Shown piece by piece: positions 7,600-17,296 of a stretch of 64,000 bases of DNA. The notes under the pieces are model-generated. The model searched no databases, was not told where the DNA came from, and saw only the letters and a program-made list of their open reading frames with translations. Numbering within the stretch: position 1 is the first letter of the stretch; each line of letters opens with the position of its first letter. The stretch is taken from assembly GCA_031180665.1 (NCBI GenBank), contig JAPSLP010000025.1, forward strand, positions 1 through 64,000, in the 5' to 3' direction. A program made the translations under genes and the position numbers. The stretch comes from Cupriavidus sp. (GTDB lineage: Bacteria > Pseudomonadota > Gammaproteobacteria > Burkholderiales > Burkholderiaceae).

Positions 7600-9408
7600 T
7601 CACGCCGAAGCCTTCGGCTCGGGCGTGCGCAGGCGGATATGCAACTCGCGCAGCTGCTTCTCGTCGACCGAGCTCGGCGCCTGCGTCAGCAGGTCCTGCG
7701 CGCGCTGGGTCTTCGGGAAGGCGATCACGTCGCGGATCGAATCGGCACCGGCCATCATCGTGACGATGCGGTCCAGGCCGAAGGCGATGCCGCCATGCGG
7801 GGGCGCGCCGTACTGCAGCGCGTCCAGCAGATAGCCGAACTTGACGCGCGCTTCTTCCTCGTTGATCTTCAGCGCGCGGAACACCTTGCTCTGCACGTCC
7901 TCGCGATAGATCCGCACCGAGCCGCCGCCGATCTCCCAGCCGTTGAGCACCATGTCGTAGGCCTTGGCGATGCACTTGCCCGGATCGGTGGCCAGGTACT
8001 CCAGGTGCTCGTCCTTCGGGCTGGTGAACGGGTGGTGCATCGCGACCCAGCGGGCATCTTCCTCGTCGTACTCGAACATCGGGAAGTCGACCACCCACAG
8101 CGGCTTCCACGCGTCCTCGAACAGGCCGTTGGCCTTGCCGAATTCCGAGTGGCCGATCTTCAGGCGCAGCGCGCCCATCGCATCGTTGACGACCTTGGCC
8201 TTGTCGGCGCCGAAGAACAGGATGTCGCCATCCTGCGCGCCCGAACGCTTCAGGATCTCGGCGATGGCGGCGTCGTGCAGGTTCTTGACGATCGGCGACT
8301 GCAGGCCATCGCGGCCCTTGGCCACTTCGTTGACCTTGATCCACGCCAGGCCCTTGGCGCCGTAGATGGCGACGAACTGCGTATAGGCATCGATCTCGCC
8401 GCGCGAGATCTGGCCGCCGCCGGGCACGCGCAGCGCGACCACGCGGCCGTTGTCGCTGTTGGCCGGGCCCGAGAACACCTTGAAGTCGACGTCCTTCATG
8501 ACCTCGGTCAGCTCGGTGAACTCGAGCTTGACGCGCAGGTCCGGCTTGTCCGAGCCGAAGCGGGCCATCGCCTCGCGGAATTCCATCACCGGGAAGCGGT
8601 CGTCCAGCGCCACGCCAATGGTGTTCTTGAACACCGTGCGGATCATGTTCTCGAACAGGTCGCGGATGTCCTGCTCGGTCAGGAACGAGGTCTCGCAGTC
8701 GATCTGCGTGAATTCGGGCTGGCGGTCCGCGCGCAGGTCCTCGTCGCGGAAGCACTTGGTGATCTGGTAGTAGCGATCGAAGCCCGACACCATCAGCATC
8801 TGCTTGAACAGCTGCGGCGACTGCGGCAGCGCGAAGAAGTGGCCCGGGTTGACCCGCGACGGCACCAGGTAGTCGCGCGCACCCTCGGGGGTGCTCTTGC
8901 CCAGCATCGGCGTCTCGATGTCGATGAAGCCCTGCTCGTCCAGGTACTTGCGCACTTCCATCGCCACCTTGTAGCGCAGGCGCAGGTTGTACTGCATCTG
9001 CGGGCGGCGCAGGTCCAGCACGCGGTGCGTCAGGCGGGTGGTCTCGGACAGGTTGTCGTCGTCGAGCTGGAACGGGGGCGTGACCGACGGGTTCAGCACG
9101 GTCAGCCCATGGCACAGCACTTCGATCTTGCCGGAGGTCAGGTTGGCGTTCTCGGTGCCGGCCGGGCGCGCGCGCACCTTGCCGGTCACGCGGATGCAGA
9201 ACTCGTTGCGGATGTCCTCGGCGACCTTGAACATTTCCGGGCGGTCCGGATCGCAGACGACCTGCACCAGGCCTTCGCGATCGCGCAGGTCGATGAAGAT
9301 CACGCCGCCGTGGTCGCGGCGCCGTTGCACCCAGCCGGTCAGGGCCACTTCCTGGCCGGTCAGTTGTTCGGTCACGAGACCGCAGTAGTGAGTTCGCATG
9401 GAGGACAT
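7600..9408 (-). CDS. aspS: Aspartyl-tRNA synthetase
   Basis: A 602-residue class II tRNA synthetase that charges tRNA-Asp. Order: N-terminal OB anticodon-binding domain with [11 protein letters not shown]; catalytic domain with motif 2 [18 protein letters not shown]; the bacterial-type GAD insertion; C-terminal motif 3 [11 protein letters not shown]. The length is normal for the bacterial type (~590-600). The ATG at 9408 ([10 protein letters not shown]) is favoured, with an in-frame ATG at 9399 as alternative; neither has a clear Shine-Dalgarno, so translation may depend on upstream reading of the DUF502 gene 46 bp before it. It is the last gene of the fmdB-DUF502-aspS unit. Confidence 0.97.
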   Translation of the reverse strand: MSSMRTHYCGLVTEQLTGQEVALTGWVQRRRDHGGVIFIDLRDREGLVQVVCDPDRPEMFKVAEDIRNEFCIRVTGKVRARPAGTENANLTSGKIEVLCHGLTVLNPSVTPPFQLDDDNLSETTRLTHRVLDLRRPQMQYNLRLRYKVAMEVRKYLDEQGFIDIETPMLGKSTPEGARDYLVPSRVNPGHFFALPQSPQLFKQMLMVSGFDRYYQITKCFRDEDLRADRQPEFTQIDCETSFLTEQDIRDLFENMIRTVFKNTIGVALDDRFPVMEFREAMARFGSDKPDLRVKLEFTELTEVMKDVDFKVFSGPANSDNGRVVALRVPGGGQISRGEIDAYTQFVAIYGAKGLAWIKVNEVAKGRDGLQSPIVKNLHDAAIAEILKRSGAQDGDILFFGADKAKVVNDAMGALRLKIGHSEFGKANGLFEDAWKPLWVVDFPMFEYDEEDARWVAMHHPFTSPKDEHLEYLATDPGKCIAKAYDMVLNGWEIGGGSVRIYREDVQSKVFRALKINEEEARVKFGYLLDALQYGAPPHGGIAFGLDRIVTMMAGADSIRDVIAFPKTQRAQDLLTQAPSSVDEKQLRELHIRLRTPEPKASA

Positions 9409-9454
9409 AGGAGAAATTCCCGGTAAGGCGCGGCCGCGCTCGGGCGGCCCGCGG

Positions 9455-10153
9455 TCAATTGGAGTGCGATGGGTCGGCGGCGGCTGCGCCGGCTGCAGCG
9501 GCGGGGGCACGGCTCGGCACGGCCTTGCGCGGCAACTCGGCCGGCGCGACCACACCCATCGACACGATGTATTTCAGGGCGGCATCGACGGTCATGTCGA
9601 GCTCGATGGTGTCGGCCTTGGGCATCATCAGGAAGAAGCCCGAGGTCGGATTCGGCGTGGTGGGCACGTAGACGCTGACATATTCGCCCTGCAGATGATT
9701 CTGCACGTCGCCGCCGGGCCGGCCGGTCAGGAAGGCGATGGTCCACGAGCCCTCGCGCGGGTACTGCACCAGCAGCGCCTTGCGGAAGGCGTTGCCCGAC
9801 GAGGACAGCAGCGTGTCCGAGACCTGCTTGACGCTGGAATAGATCGGCCCCACCACCGGGATATGGTGCAGCAGCGCTTCCCACCAGCGCACCAGGCGCT
9901 GGCCGATGAAGTTGTGCGCCAGCACGCCGACCAGCAGGATGAACAGCAGCGTCAGGATCGCGCCCAGGCCGGGCACGCGCATGCCGAACAGCTGGCGGTC
10001 GAACTGCCAGGCCTCGGGCAGCAGCGCGAGGCTCTGGTCCATCGTGCCGATGATCAGGCTGAGCACCCACAGCGTGATGCCCAGCGGTACCAGCACCAGC
10101 AGGCCGGTCAGGAACCAGGTCTTCAGTGCGGAAGTTTTCTTGTTGGTGGCCAC
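9455..10153 (-). CDS. DUF502 family inner-membrane protein
   Basis: A 232-residue protein with two membrane helices near the N terminus (about residues 14-36 and 68-93) followed by the conserved DUF502 region, including [16 protein letters not shown], and an Ala-rich tail. The family is widespread and has no proven biochemical role. The GTG at 10153 is chosen because AAGGAA lies just upstream; the open frame extends into the fmdB gene but has no other good start. It is 13 bp downstream of fmdB and 46 bp upstream of aspS on the same strand, the usual order in Burkholderiales. Confidence 0.88.
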   Translation of the reverse strand: MATNKKTSALKTWFLTGLLVLVPLGITLWVLSLIIGTMDQSLALLPEAWQFDRQLFGMRVPGLGAILTLLFILLVGVLAHNFIGQRLVRWWEALLHHIPVVGPIYSSVKQVSDTLLSSSGNAFRKALLVQYPREGSWTIAFLTGRPGGDVQNHLQGEYVSVYVPTTPNPTSGFFLMMPKADTIELDMTVDAALKYIVSMGVVAPAELPRKAVPSRAPAAAAGAAAADPSHSN

Positions 10154-10166
10154 GTTCCTTCCTGGT

Positions 10167-10502
10167 TCAGTGGCAGGCGCAGGCGCTGCCGCAGCCGCCG
10201 GCCGCGGGCGCCGCGCTGGCGGACGCCGACGTCTCGGCCGGCTTTGCCGCACCGGCATCGCCGGTGCTGCTGCCCGCGCCCGAGCTGGCGCCGGTGCTGG
10301 CGCCGCTGCTGGAGTTGCCGCCGCGGAAGTCGGTCACATACCAGCCCGAACCCTTGAGCTGGAATCCGGCCGCGGTCAGCTGCTTCTTGAAGGCCCCCGC
10401 CGTATTGCAGGATGGGCAGTCGGTGAGCGGGGCATCGCTCATTTTCTGCAGCACATCGCGCCCATGGCCGCAGGCGTCGCAACGGTAGGCATAGATCGGC
10501 AT
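10167..10502 (-). CDS. FmdB family zinc-ribbon protein
   Basis: A 111-residue protein. The N-terminal zinc ribbon is visible as MPIYAYRCDACGH with a second CPSCN knuckle (CxxC...CxxC), followed by GFQLKGSGWYVTDFRG, the conserved end of the FmdB domain. A Ser/Ala/Gly-rich linker ends in a Cys/His tail GGCGSACACH that could bind another metal. FmdB proteins are proposed regulators, but the role in proteobacteria is unproven. The ATG at 10502 has GGAGAG upstream. First gene of the aspS unit. Confidence 0.9.
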   Translation of the reverse strand: MPIYAYRCDACGHGRDVLQKMSDAPLTDCPSCNTAGAFKKQLTAAGFQLKGSGWYVTDFRGGNSSSGASTGASSGAGSSTGDAGAAKPAETSASASAAPAAGGCGSACACH

Positions 10503-10719
10503 CGTGGCTCTCCGGGAGATCCGAAATGGGTCAACAAAAAAACGAAGGGAAATCAACGCAGGCGGCCGGCGCGGCGTTCCAGGCTGTCGCCCGCCACCGT
10601 CCGGCCATGCAAAGCCTTGAATTATAAACCGTTTGGCCGCCGTTGCCGCCGGAAAAGCGGCCCGCCTGGGGCGCAGACCGGCCGATTGGGCGGAGCCGGC
10701 GGGATTGGCTGCGGATTGA

Positions 10720-10760
10720 CCCGGGAATCGGCCCGGAATCGCCCCGGAATCGCCCCGGAT
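10720..10760. repeat. Short tandem repeat of ~11 bp (CCCGGAATCGC)
   Basis: Three to four degenerate copies; those at 10732-10742 and 10743-10753 are identical. They sit between the symporter stop and the fmdB start. No function is evident. Confidence 0.65.
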
Positions 10761-10789
10761 AGGCCGGGCAGCGACCTCCGGCGCGGGAA

Positions 10790-12226
10790 TCACGCGATAT
10801 GCACTTCCTTGACCGGGGGGCGGTCGCCGATCCATTGCGGCAGCAGCGAGCCGCCCAGCATGCCGCCCAGCGAGAACAGCAGGCCCACCATCTGCGGCGG
10901 CACCGCGGCCTCGGAGAACGCGATCTCGCAGACCAGCCACGAGCTCAGCCCCAGCAGGATCGCGGCGAGGCCGCCCTGGCGCGTGGCGCGCTTCCAGAAC
11001 AGGCCGAAAGCCAGCGGCACGAACGACGACACCAGCGTGACCTTGTAGGCATTCTCGACCATGTGGAAGATCGACAGGTGCGAGTTCAGCGCGAACAGCG
11101 TGACGAGGACGGTGAACACCAGCACGACCGCCTGCATCACCCGCAGGAAGCGCCGGTCGTCCAGATGGCGGAAATACGGCCGCAGGATGTTCTCGGCGAA
11201 GGTCACCGACGGCGCCAGCAGCGTGGCCGACGCACAGCTCTTGATCGCCGACAGCAACGCGCCGAAGAACATCACCTGCGCGAACAGCGGCGCGTGGTCC
11301 AGGATCAGCGTCGGCAGGATCAGCTGCGAATCGGTATTGATATAGCGCTGCACCATCGCCGGATCGATCAGCGTGGCCGAGTACGCCAGGAACATCGGGA
11401 TGAAGGCGAAGCAGAAGTACAGCACGCCACCCAGCACCGAGGCGCGGCCGGCAATCTGCTCGGTGCGCGACGACGTGACCCGCTGGAACACATCCTGCTG
11501 CGGGATCGAGCCGAGCATCATCGTCGACAGCGCGGCGGCAAAGCCGATGATCTGGATCAGGTCCAGCTCCGGCAGGAACTCGAACTTGCCCGCCGCGGCC
11601 GCGTGCGACACCACCGCCGACACGCCGCCGGCCTGGCCGCTGACCTCGTAGCCGATATACAGCATGCCGATCACGATGATGATCATCTGGATGAAGTCGG
11701 TGATCGCCACCGACCACATGCCGCCGAACAGCGTGTAGATCAGCACGCTGGCGGCGCCGATCATCATGCCCGCCTCCTGCGACAGCGCGCCGTCCGAGAC
11801 GGTGTAGAAGACCAGCCCCAGCGCCTTGATCTGCGCGGCGACCCAGCCGAGGTAGGACACCACGATGCACAGCGTGGTCAGGATCTCGGCCAGGCGCCCA
11901 TAGCGGTTGTGGTAGTAGTCGCCGATCGTCAGCAGGTTCATCCGGTACAGCGGACGGGCGAAGAACAGGCCGACCAGGATCAGGCACAGCGACGAGCCGA
12001 ACGGGTCGGACACGACCCCGGACAGCCCTTCCTTCAGGAATACCGCCGGGATGCCGAGCACGGTCTCGGAGCCGAACCAGGTCGCGAATACGGTCGCGGT
12101 GACCACGTAGAACGGCAGGCTGCGGCCGGCCACGGCGAAATCGGTCGTGTTGCGCACGCGCAGCGCGGCCCACAGGCCGATGCCCACCGAGATTACCCAG
12201 TAGATGATGACAAACCAGATCAGCAT
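10790..12226 (-). CDS. Sodium:solute symporter (SSS family)
   Basis: A 478-residue polytopic inner-membrane protein with about 13 hydrophobic helices, starting MLIWFVIIYWVISVGIG. The family features GRSLPFYVVTATVFATWFG in TM2-3 and the GGMWSVAITDFIQ stretch in the middle are present, so it should couple solute uptake to sodium. Substrate cannot be assigned. The ATG at 12226 has only a weak purine stretch upstream. It is monocistronic: ubiB ends 293 bp upstream and fmdB starts 287 bp downstream. Confidence 0.9.
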   Translation of the reverse strand: MLIWFVIIYWVISVGIGLWAALRVRNTTDFAVAGRSLPFYVVTATVFATWFGSETVLGIPAVFLKEGLSGVVSDPFGSSLCLILVGLFFARPLYRMNLLTIGDYYHNRYGRLAEILTTLCIVVSYLGWVAAQIKALGLVFYTVSDGALSQEAGMMIGAASVLIYTLFGGMWSVAITDFIQMIIIVIGMLYIGYEVSGQAGGVSAVVSHAAAAGKFEFLPELDLIQIIGFAAALSTMMLGSIPQQDVFQRVTSSRTEQIAGRASVLGGVLYFCFAFIPMFLAYSATLIDPAMVQRYINTDSQLILPTLILDHAPLFAQVMFFGALLSAIKSCASATLLAPSVTFAENILRPYFRHLDDRRFLRVMQAVVLVFTVLVTLFALNSHLSIFHMVENAYKVTLVSSFVPLAFGLFWKRATRQGGLAAILLGLSSWLVCEIAFSEAAVPPQMVGLLFSLGGMLGGSLLPQWIGDRPPVKEVHIA

Positions 12227-12519
12227 GCTGCTGCCCTATCCCAAAGAGCCCAGGGGCCAAGAAACCGAATGGCGGACGGCGGCAAGGTGCGCGCGTCCGC
12301 AGTCCAATTCATCGGTCGGGGCCGCGTGGGTGGCGGATCGGGTGCCCTGGGAGGAGCACTGGCCAGCGGTCGTAGCCGAATCAAGACGCGGATTATAGCG
12401 ATGCAAGCGACGATACAAGCGCGCCCTGCCAAAAAAAACGGCAGCGGCGCCGGGGGGTGGAGCCAGCCGCGCTCGGCCAAATCCCGGGTCAACCCCCGGG
12501 GCCACCCCTCGATCCAACC

Positions 12520-14094
12520 CTAGCCGAACCAGTCCACCAGCTGCGTCATCACCAGCGCGATGGTCACCGCGCCGCCCAGCAGCAGCCCGATCGCCAGCAT
12601 CCGGTTGGTACGGCGCTGCTCGACGACCAGCGCCGCCAGCAGGCGGTCCTGCTGGCTGTTGTTGACGAGCGCGCGGCGCTCCAGGAACTGGTGCGCCAGG
12701 CGGGGAAAATCCGGCAGCATCTTGGCCCACTGCGGCGCCTCGACCTGGATGCGCTCCCAGGCGCCGCGCCAGCCGACCTGTTCGTGCATCCAGCGCTCCA
12801 GGTACGGCTTGGCCGTCTTCCACAGGTCCAGGTCCGGGTCCAGTTGACGGCCGAGCCCTTCGATATTGAGCAGCGTCTTCTGCAGCAGCACCAGCTGCGG
12901 CTGGATCTCGACGTTGAAGCGGCGCGAGGTCTGGAACAGCCGCATCAGCACCATGCCCAGCGAGATTTCCTTCAGCGGCTTGTCGAAATACGGCTCGCAG
13001 CAGGCGCGCACCGCGCTCTCGAGCTCCTCGACCCGGGTCTGCGGCGGCACCCAGCCCGACTCCACGTGCAGCAGCGCGACGCGGTGGTAGTCGCGGCGGA
13101 AGAAGGCGATGAAGTTCTGCGCCAGGTAGTTCTTGTCGAACTCGGACAGCGCGCCGACGATGCCGAAGTCCAGCGCGATATAGCGGCCGAAGGTCTCGGG
13201 CTGCACCGACACCAGGATATTGCCCGGATGCATGTCGGCGTGGAAGAAGCCGTCGCGGAACACCTGGGTGAAGAAGATCTCGACGCCCTCCTCCGCCAGC
13301 CGGTGCAGATCGACCCCGGCGGCCTTCAGCGATTCGGTGCGCGAGATCGGGATGCCATGCATCCGCTCCATCACGAACACCTCGCTGCTGCAGAAGTCCC
13401 AGAACACCTCAGGCACCAGCAGCAGTTCGGTGTCCTGGAAGTTGCGGCGCAGCTGGCTGGCGTTGGCCGCCTCGATCATCAGGTCCAGCTCGTCGTGCAG
13501 GTACTTGTCGAACTCGGCGACCACCTCGCGCGGCTTGAGCCGCTTGCCGTCGGCCGAGACCCGCTCGATCCAGATCGCAACGTCGCGCATCAGCGCCAGG
13601 TCGCTGTCGATCACCGGCAGCATGCCGGGGCGCAGCACCTTGACCGCGACCTCGCGGCCGCGGTGCGCGCCGGCCTTCAGCGTGGCGAAGTGCACCTGCG
13701 CGATCGAAGCGCTGGCGACCGGCTGGTATTCGAACGTCTCGAACAGCTGGGTCAGCGGCCGGCCCAGCGAGCGTTCGATGATCGCAACCGCGACGGCCGG
13801 GTCGAACGGCGGCACCTGGTCCTGCAGCAGCGCCAGTTCATCGGCGATATCGGCCGGCAGCAGGTCGCGCCGGGTCGACAGCACCTGGCCGAACTTGACG
13901 AAGATCGGCCCCAGCCGCGTCAGCGCCAGCCGCAACCGCACGCCGCGCGGCACGGTGTCGAGCCGGCGGCCGATGCTGATGACCCTGACCAGCAGGCGGA
14001 TATGCCGGTTCTGGAAACCGGACAGCACCAGCTCGTCCAGGCCGTAATAGAAGATGACAAAGGCGATCTTGCAGAGGCGCAGGAAACGGGTCAT
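12520..14094 (-). CDS. ubiB: Ubiquinone biosynthesis regulatory kinase-like protein UbiB
   Basis: A 524-residue atypical kinase (ABC1/ADCK/UbiB family) required for aerobic ubiquinone synthesis. The invariant KxGQ motif (VKFGQ, residues 67-70), the alanine-rich nucleotide loop ASASIAQVH, the catalytic HADMHPGN (about 284-291) and DFG (about 308) are intact. Two hydrophobic segments at the extreme C terminus (about 492-520) anchor it to the membrane. ATG at 14094 matches the usual MTRFLRL start; the ribosome site is weak. It is 99 bp downstream of ubiJ on the same strand, the usual ubiE...ubiJ-ubiB neighbourhood, here split by a Tim44 gene and a terminator. Confidence 0.96.
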   Translation of the reverse strand: MTRFLRLCKIAFVIFYYGLDELVLSGFQNRHIRLLVRVISIGRRLDTVPRGVRLRLALTRLGPIFVKFGQVLSTRRDLLPADIADELALLQDQVPPFDPAVAVAIIERSLGRPLTQLFETFEYQPVASASIAQVHFATLKAGAHRGREVAVKVLRPGMLPVIDSDLALMRDVAIWIERVSADGKRLKPREVVAEFDKYLHDELDLMIEAANASQLRRNFQDTELLLVPEVFWDFCSSEVFVMERMHGIPISRTESLKAAGVDLHRLAEEGVEIFFTQVFRDGFFHADMHPGNILVSVQPETFGRYIALDFGIVGALSEFDKNYLAQNFIAFFRRDYHRVALLHVESGWVPPQTRVEELESAVRACCEPYFDKPLKEISLGMVLMRLFQTSRRFNVEIQPQLVLLQKTLLNIEGLGRQLDPDLDLWKTAKPYLERWMHEQVGWRGAWERIQVEAPQWAKMLPDFPRLAHQFLERRALVNNSQQDRLLAALVVEQRRTNRMLAIGLLLGGAVTIALVMTQLVDWFG

Positions 14095-14193
14095 GCAGGT
14101 CTTTTTGGTAAGCCGGCCGGATCGGGGCGCGCTGTTGCGCATCCTTGCCGCCGGCGGGCGGGATTCTTTTCAGCGTGTCAGCGGCTCGGCGGC

Positions 14194-14865
14194 TCAGCGA
14201 TGCGCGGACGGCAGGCCGGCCGGGCCGGGTCCGGCGCCGCGCTCCAGCTTCTCGAGCCGCTTCTCCAGCCGGGCAAGATCGTCGCGCAACGCGGCCACAT
14301 CGGCACGGAAATCGTCCAGCGCGGCATGGCGGACCAGCGTCGGCTGTTCGTCCAGCAGATACTCGGTCACGTTGTCGACCAGCGCCCGCCCGATCCTCAG
14401 CGCGCCGGCATGGGCCTGCTGCGCGCCGTCCACCAGGCGCTGGGCGACGCTGTCGCCAACGGTGCCGCCCATCACGGCACGCAAGGCTCGCGCCAGATCC
14501 TCGGCGGCATCCCAGCGCAGGCTGCGCGCCAGGGTCGAGACGGTATTGGCCAGCTCGGCATCGCCCTCGAGCCGCACATGGCGCATCGCGGCAGCCTGCC
14601 CGCCAGCGGCAACATCGGCCACCACCAGCGGCCATTGCTGCAGCGGCACGGCGATGGTCACCGCGGGCGGCGGCGCGTCGGCGGCGGCCAGCGCCACCAT
14701 GCCTTGCGCGTCGATCCGCAAGGCCATCGCGAAGGCGGCGGCATCGAAGCCGATCACGCGGCCGGCATAGGGCGTCAGCAGCTTGCGCGCCCACGGTTCC
14801 TGTTCCAGCAGATGATTGAGCGCGGCGACGATGGGGCCGGCCAGCGCGGACGGAAGAGTGTTCAT
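14194..14865 (-). CDS. ubiJ: Ubiquinone biosynthesis accessory factor UbiJ (SCP2 domain)
   Basis: A 223-residue protein. The N-terminal half carries the SCP2 lipid-binding domain (sterol carrier fold), including VIGFDAAAFAMALRI and VRLEGDAELA. The C-terminal third is helical and ends in a coiled coil (DDFRADVAALRDDLARLEKRLEKLER). UbiJ binds lipid intermediates in the soluble ubiquinone complex together with UbiK. Position directly upstream of ubiB supports the call. ATG at 14865 is chosen by homology; no clear ribosome site is visible. A strong terminator for the preceding Tim44 gene separates it from that gene, so ubiJ-ubiB needs its own promoter. Confidence 0.88.
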   Translation of the reverse strand: MNTLPSALAGPIVAALNHLLEQEPWARKLLTPYAGRVIGFDAAAFAMALRIDAQGMVALAAADAPPPAVTIAVPLQQWPLVVADVAAGGQAAAMRHVRLEGDAELANTVSTLARSLRWDAAEDLARALRAVMGGTVGDSVAQRLVDGAQQAHAGALRIGRALVDNVTEYLLDEQPTLVRHAALDDFRADVAALRDDLARLEKRLEKLERGAGPGPAGLPSAHR

Positions 14866-14907
14866 GGCGTGATGGTGCGGACCACGCCGGCCAGGCCGGC
14901 GCCAATG

Positions 14908-14938
14908 AAAAAGGCCCACGCGCGTTGGCGCGTGGGCC
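14908..14938 (-). terminator. Intrinsic terminator after the Tim44-domain gene
   Basis: An 11-bp perfect stem (14928-14938 with 14913-14923) and GTTG loop, followed on the minus strand by five T. It lies about 62 bases past the Tim44 stop and 42 bases before ubiJ. Confidence 0.88.
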
Positions 14939-14999
14939 TCCATTCTAAGCCAGCGCCGGGCACATCACGCCGCGCCCGGAGATTGGCTCAACCAGCGGC

Positions 15000-15998
15000 T
15001 CAGGATTCCTGCTGGATCCCGGCCAACACCCAGCCGCCGGCGCCGCTGGCCGGCTTGGCCAGGTTCCACACCTCGGCGAACGGTTGCGCGGCCTCGCCCT
15101 CGTTCTCGCGGATCATGCCGCTGAAGCGCACGCTCGCCACATGCTGGTTGTCGGTGGACTCGATGCCGAGCAGCGTCGCGTCCAGCGTCACCACGTCGGT
15201 GTGGTTGCCCTGCGCCCCGCGATCGCCCAGGTCCATCTTGATCTCGGCGAACATTTCCGGCGTGGTGAACTCGCGGATATCGTCGAGATTGCCGGCGTCC
15301 CAGGCGGCCTGCAGACGCACGAAATAGACCTTGGCGTTGCGCAGGAAGGCTTCGGTATCGAAGTCCGCCGGCACGCCCCAGGGCTGGACGCCCTGCGGCT
15401 GGGCCGTGGCAGCCGGTTGCAGCGCCGCCGGGCTGGCCGGTTGCACCGAGGGCTGCAGCGCGGGTTCGCGCATCATCGGCTCCTGGCCGCGGTCGAAGGC
15501 GCCGCGGTTCAGGTCGGTACGGCCGCCGGCCGCACCCGCCGATCCGGCGGCACCGGCGTAGGCCGGCTGCGGGCGCTTGGCGCCACCGCGGAACTTGCGG
15601 ATCAGCCAGATCGCGACCATGGCGACCAGCGCGATCAGGATCAGGTTGGACAGGAAGTTCAGCGCCGCACCGCCCAGGCCCAGGTGCGACAGCAGCCAGC
15701 CGATACCCAGGCCGGCGGCGATGCCGCCCAGCATGCCGCCCCAGTTGCGGCGCGGCGCGGCGGCCGTCGCGGCACCGGCGCCGGCGGTGGCCGGCGCGGC
15801 CTGCTGAGCCGGCTGTTGAGCCTGCTGCTGGGTCGGCGTCTGCTGCGGCGCCTGCTGGCGCTGCTGGGTCACATTGGACGATTGCTTGCCGAAGCTGCGG
15901 GAGCCGCCCATGCGCTTGGCCTCCGCATCGAACACCATCCCGAAGGCCAGCATGCCGGCCAGCGACCCCGCCAGGAATTTTCCGCGCATCGTGGACAT
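15000..15998 (-). CDS. Tim44-like domain membrane protein
   Basis: A 332-residue protein. Residues 1-27 form a signal peptide or anchor (FLAGSLAGMLAFGMVFDAEA). Next come a Gln/Ala/Pro-rich low-complexity linker (about 38-85), a Gly-rich hydrophobic segment and a clear membrane helix (about 112-134, LNFLSNLILIALVAMVAIWLI), a second linker, and a C-terminal Tim44-like domain (about 205-330) beginning DTEAFLRNAKVYFVRLQ. Such proteins are conserved next to ubi genes in Betaproteobacteria but have no known role. ATG at 15998 has GGGGAT eight bases upstream. It lies between ubiE (41 bp) and a terminator. Confidence 0.87.
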   Translation of the reverse strand: MSTMRGKFLAGSLAGMLAFGMVFDAEAKRMGGSRSFGKQSSNVTQQRQQAPQQTPTQQQAQQPAQQAAPATAGAGAATAAAPRRNWGGMLGGIAAGLGIGWLLSHLGLGGAALNFLSNLILIALVAMVAIWLIRKFRGGAKRPQPAYAGAAGSAGAAGGRTDLNRGAFDRGQEPMMREPALQPSVQPASPAALQPAATAQPQGVQPWGVPADFDTEAFLRNAKVYFVRLQAAWDAGNLDDIREFTTPEMFAEIKMDLGDRGAQGNHTDVVTLDATLLGIESTDNQHVASVRFSGMIRENEGEAAQPFAEVWNLAKPASGAGGWVLAGIQQES

Positions 15999-16039
15999 GA
16001 TTGTTTATCCCCTTTTATTGCGCCGCAATCGGCGCTGAT

Positions 16040-16771
16040 TCAGTACTTACGGCCGACGTGCAAGGCAACCACGCCTGCCGTCAGGTTGAAGTATTCGACG
16101 TTTTCCAGGCCCGCTTGTTCCATCAACCGCACAAGAGAACCCTGGTCGGGGTGCATGCGGATCGACTCGGCCAGGTAGCGGTAGCTGTGGGCGTCGCCAG
16201 CGACGCGCTGGCCAAGCCAGGGCAGCACCTTGAACGAGTACACATCGTACGCCTTTTCCAGCGGCTTCCAGACTTTGGAGAACTCCAGCACCATGACCTT
16301 GCCGCCCGGCTTGGTGACGCGCCGCATCTCGGCCAGCGCCCGATCCTTGTGCGTCATGTTGCGCAGGCCGAAGGCCACCGTGACCAGGTCGAAGTGGTTG
16401 TCCGGAAACGGGATCCGCTCGGCATCGCACAGGCAGGTCGGCGTCACGATGCCGTCGTTCAGCAGCCGGTCGCGGCCGACGCGCAGCATCGATTCGTTGA
16501 TATCGGTCAGCCAGACCTCGCCGGTCGGACCCGCCTGCCGCGCGAAGGCCTTGGCCAGGTCGCCGGTGCCGCCGGCGATGTCGAGCACCTTGTGGCCCGG
16601 CCGCACGCCGGCCTGGGCGATCGTGAACAGCTTCCACAGCCGGTGCATGCCGCCCGACATCAGGTCGTTCATCAGGTCGTACTTCGACGCGACCGAATGG
16701 AACACGCCGGCTACCTTGCCGGCCTTCTCGGTCTCGTCGACCTTCTCGAACCCGAAGTGGGTTTCGCTCAT
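16040..16771 (-). CDS. ubiE: Demethylmenaquinone/2-methoxy-6-polyprenyl-benzoquinol methyltransferase UbiE
   Basis: A 243-residue SAM-dependent C-methyltransferase of ubiquinone (and menaquinone) synthesis. It has the UbiE opening [20 protein letters not shown] motif [13 protein letters not shown] (about 62-73), the downstream [10 protein letters not shown], and the family C-terminal [11 protein letters not shown]. The length is standard. ATG at 16771 has GGAG six bases upstream. DUF971 lies 44 bp upstream and the Tim44 gene 41 bp downstream, all on the minus strand, so they likely form one unit ending at the terminator at 14908-14938. Confidence 0.97.
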   Translation of the reverse strand: MSETHFGFEKVDETEKAGKVAGVFHSVASKYDLMNDLMSGGMHRLWKLFTIAQAGVRPGHKVLDIAGGTGDLAKAFARQAGPTGEVWLTDINESMLRVGRDRLLNDGIVTPTCLCDAERIPFPDNHFDLVTVAFGLRNMTHKDRALAEMRRVTKPGGKVMVLEFSKVWKPLEKAYDVYSFKVLPWLGQRVAGDAHSYRYLAESIRMHPDQGSLVRLMEQAGLENVEYFNLTAGVVALHVGRKY

Positions 16772-16815
16772 CGCTGGCTCCAGAAATCCAGGGAAGTCGG
16801 TGGGAACCGGCCGGC

Positions 16816-17235
16816 TCAGTGGTGGCCGCAGCCGTGGCCGTGCGCCCCGGCGGGCGGCATCGGCGTGTCGCGATCGGCGCCGGCGGCCTCGAGGCGCCGC
16901 AGGTAGTCCTGCCACAGCGCGTCCTGCTCGGCGCCAAGGCGGTACAGCAGGTCCCAGGAATAGATGCCGCTGTCGTGGCCGTCGGAGAAGCGGATCAGGA
17001 TCGCGTAGTTGCCGACCGGCTCGACCGCGGTCACGTTGACGTCGCGCTTGCCGGTCTGCAGCACCTCCTGGCCCGGGCCATGGCCCTGGACCTCGGCGGA
17101 TGGCGAATAGACCCGCAGGTATTCGAACGGCAGCCGGAAGCTGGCGCCATTGTCGAAGCCGATTTCCAGCACGCGCGATTGCGTATGGACCGTCAGCGCG
17201 GTGGGATGCGGGGTATCTTTTTCCAGTCCTGCCAT
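16816..17235 (-). CDS. DUF971 family protein with His/Cys-rich tail
   Basis: A 139-residue protein. The DUF971 (gamma-butyrobetaine hydroxylase N-terminal-like) domain spans about residues 12-112, with [31 protein letters not shown] strands and the conserved [21 protein letters not shown] stretch split across its second half. The C terminus [10 protein letters not shown] is a likely metal-binding tail. The family is proposed to relate to Fe-S or metal handling; no activity is proven. ATG at 17235 is supported by homology only. It precedes ubiE by 44 bp in the same direction. Confidence 0.86.
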   Translation of the reverse strand: MAGLEKDTPHPTALTVHTQSRVLEIGFDNGASFRLPFEYLRVYSPSAEVQGHGPGQEVLQTGKRDVNVTAVEPVGNYAILIRFSDGHDSGIYSWDLLYRLGAEQDALWQDYLRRLEAAGADRDTPMPPAGAHGHGCGHH

Positions 17236-17296
17236 GATGGTCGGCGTCAGCCGTGTTGGCGCGAACCCGGGCCCCGGGTTGGGACTCACGCCGAGT

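Noticed and set aside
12420..12445. Terminator-like T run after ubiB
   Set aside because: The T run is in the loop of the only good inverted repeat; the hairpin before the run is just 4 bp.
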